A DNA stretch of 61,352 nucleotides, taken from assembly GCA_964411125.1 (NCBI GenBank), contig CAYPJU010000035.1, positions 1 to 61,352 on the forward strand. Reading direction: 5' to 3'. Source of the DNA: JBFIHF01 sp964411125. GTDB lineage: Bacteria > Myxococcota_A > Bradymonadia > Bradymonadales > Bradymonadaceae. The notes under the pieces were generated by a model that saw nothing but the letters and a program-made list of their open reading frames with translations, had not been told where the DNA came from and did not search any database. The translations under genes were made by a program, and so were the position numbers. Positions 60,786 through 61,352 of the stretch are shown piece by piece (positions within the stretch are counted from its first letter, which is position 1; every line of letters starts with the position of its first letter).

Positions 60786-61096
60786 AGCAGTCCCGGAATG
60801 GAGAGGCCGCCGGTGATCTTCTCGACTTCGCTGTCCATCATGTCGGCCGCGGTCTTCATCGCCTGGTTGACGGCGCCGAGGACCAGCTCCTGCAAGACTT
60901 CGACGTCGTCGGGGTCGACGACCTCGGGGTTGATCTTGATCTCGAGGAGCTCCTGCTTGCCGTTGACGACGGCGGTGACGACACCGCCACCGGTCGACGC
61001 TTCGACGCGCTTCTTGCCGATCTCTTCCTGGACCTTCGAAATCTGCGCCTGCATCTTCTGAGCCTGGCGCACGATGCTGTTCATTCCGCCTTTCAT
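60782..61096 (-). CDS. ybaB: YbaB/EbfC nucleoid-associated protein
   Basis: A 104-residue YbaB/EbfC family DNA-binding protein. The N-terminal helix MNSIVRQAQKMQAQISKVQE and the centre VVTAVVNGKQELLEIKINPEVVDPDDVE match the family. It usually lies between dnaX and recR, and here recR follows with a 4-nt overlap; dnaX, if present, would be outside the window. Start at 61096 (AAAGGCGG after it); longer frames run into the repeat array. Confidence 0.92.
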   Translation of the reverse strand: MKGGMNSIVRQAQKMQAQISKVQEEIGKKRVEASTGGGVVTAVVNGKQELLEIKINPEVVDPDDVEVLQELVLGAVNQAMKTAADMMDSEVEKITGGLSIPGLL

Positions 61097-61168
61097 TCTC
61101 GCCCTTCGTGCTGGGTTCGAGGCTTTATAGATTCCTCGGGGCGCGGGCGCAACGACGGGATTCGTGGC

Positions 61169-61352
61169 GCGCTCTCCGTCGCCGCCCGGACCGCGGCGCT
61201 CTGCCGCCGCGTGGACCGCGGCGCTCCGCCGCCGCGTGGACCGCGGCGCTCCGTCGCCGCCTGGACCGCGGCGCTCTGCCACCGCGTGGACCGGGGTGCT
61301 CCGCCGCCGCGTGGACCGCGGCGCTCCGTCGCCGCCTGGACCGCGGCGCTCT
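61169..61352. repeat. 25-bp GC-rich tandem array
   Basis: Units of 25 bp beginning GGACCGCGGCGCT start at 61188, 61213, 61238, 61263, 61288, 61313 and 61338 (last cut by the window end), with a partial unit from about 61169. Differences sit in the middle (CTGCC, CCGCC, CCGTC) and in the last bases. The array lies upstream of ybaB and probably continues past the edge. Confidence 0.9.

Noticed and set aside
61169..61352. The 25-bp array as a CRISPR
   Set aside because: Units abut with no spacers, and no cas genes are in view; the same holds for the heptamer array at 50031.

Overview
The window reads as chromosomal DNA of a high-GC deltaproteobacterium-like organism, most likely Myxococcota or the related Bradymonadia. 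The clues are many exported proteins ending in a Cys-containing MYXO-CTERM-like tail (Gly/Cys, hydrophobic stretch, Arg cluster), lipoproteins with Asn-Asn-Gly linkers after the lipobox, cysteine-rich EGF-type surface proteins, a carotenoid cluster and a eukaryote-like multifunctional beta-oxidation enzyme. Three parS partition sites (two perfect, one with a single change) lie at 13.8, 26.1 and 30.2 kb, so the window probably sits in the origin-proximal part of the chromosome. A run of 100 N at 34502-34601 is an assembly gap. Layout: 0-8.3 kb holds a MAPEG-like membrane protein, a cold-shock protein with a strong terminator, a von Willebrand A protein, a 1165-residue EGF/Cys-repeat surface protein, and a DnaJ-family chaperone coupled to an unknown gene. 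8.4-13.3 kb is a carotenoid cluster: a lycopene cyclase opposite an overlapping run of carotenoid 1,2-hydratase, glycosyltransferase and desaturase, which together suggest a monocyclic, hydroxylated, glycosylated carotenoid. 13.4-17.0 kb encodes a type III export core (FliO-like, SctR, SctS, SctT, SctU, small TPR protein). 17.1-18.0 kb is a degenerate REP-transposase-like gene with a structured leader. 18.4-24.6 kb has an Hpt-REC-REC phosphorelay protein, a single receiver protein, and a coupled minus-strand operon of lipoproteins, a MYXO-CTERM-like protein and an M20 amidohydrolase. 24.7-35.4 kb is an exopolysaccharide region: six minus-strand genes joined by 4-nt overlaps (three glycosyltransferases, a heparinase-like lyase, two sugar oxidoreductases) facing an epimerase and a DegT aminotransferase broken by the gap. 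35.5-37.7 kb carries a nucleotidyltransferase pair and two small lipoproteins. 37.8-44.0 kb is a lipid region: SCP2-type thiolase, a 990-residue SDR/hydratase/triple-SCP2 enzyme and a membrane desaturase, with two palindromic operator-like sites. 44.2-45.4 kb holds an unknown protein that shares its leader structure and C-terminal motif with the 17.1 kb gene. 45.8-53.1 kb has DNA repair (HhH glycosylase, uvrC), small exported proteins, DUF families and a CCA-adding enzyme. 53.1-60.2 kb is an operon of three large lipoproteins, the first looking like two exported proteins fused head to tail. 60.2-61.1 kb is recR-ybaB, with recR apparently starting at CTG, followed by a 25-bp tandem array running off the window. 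The least explained item is the pair of genes at 17.1 and 44.2 kb. They share a hairpin leader whose stems differ in sequence but keep pairing, and a gap-free C-terminal motif, while their N-terminal domains are unrelated by eye.
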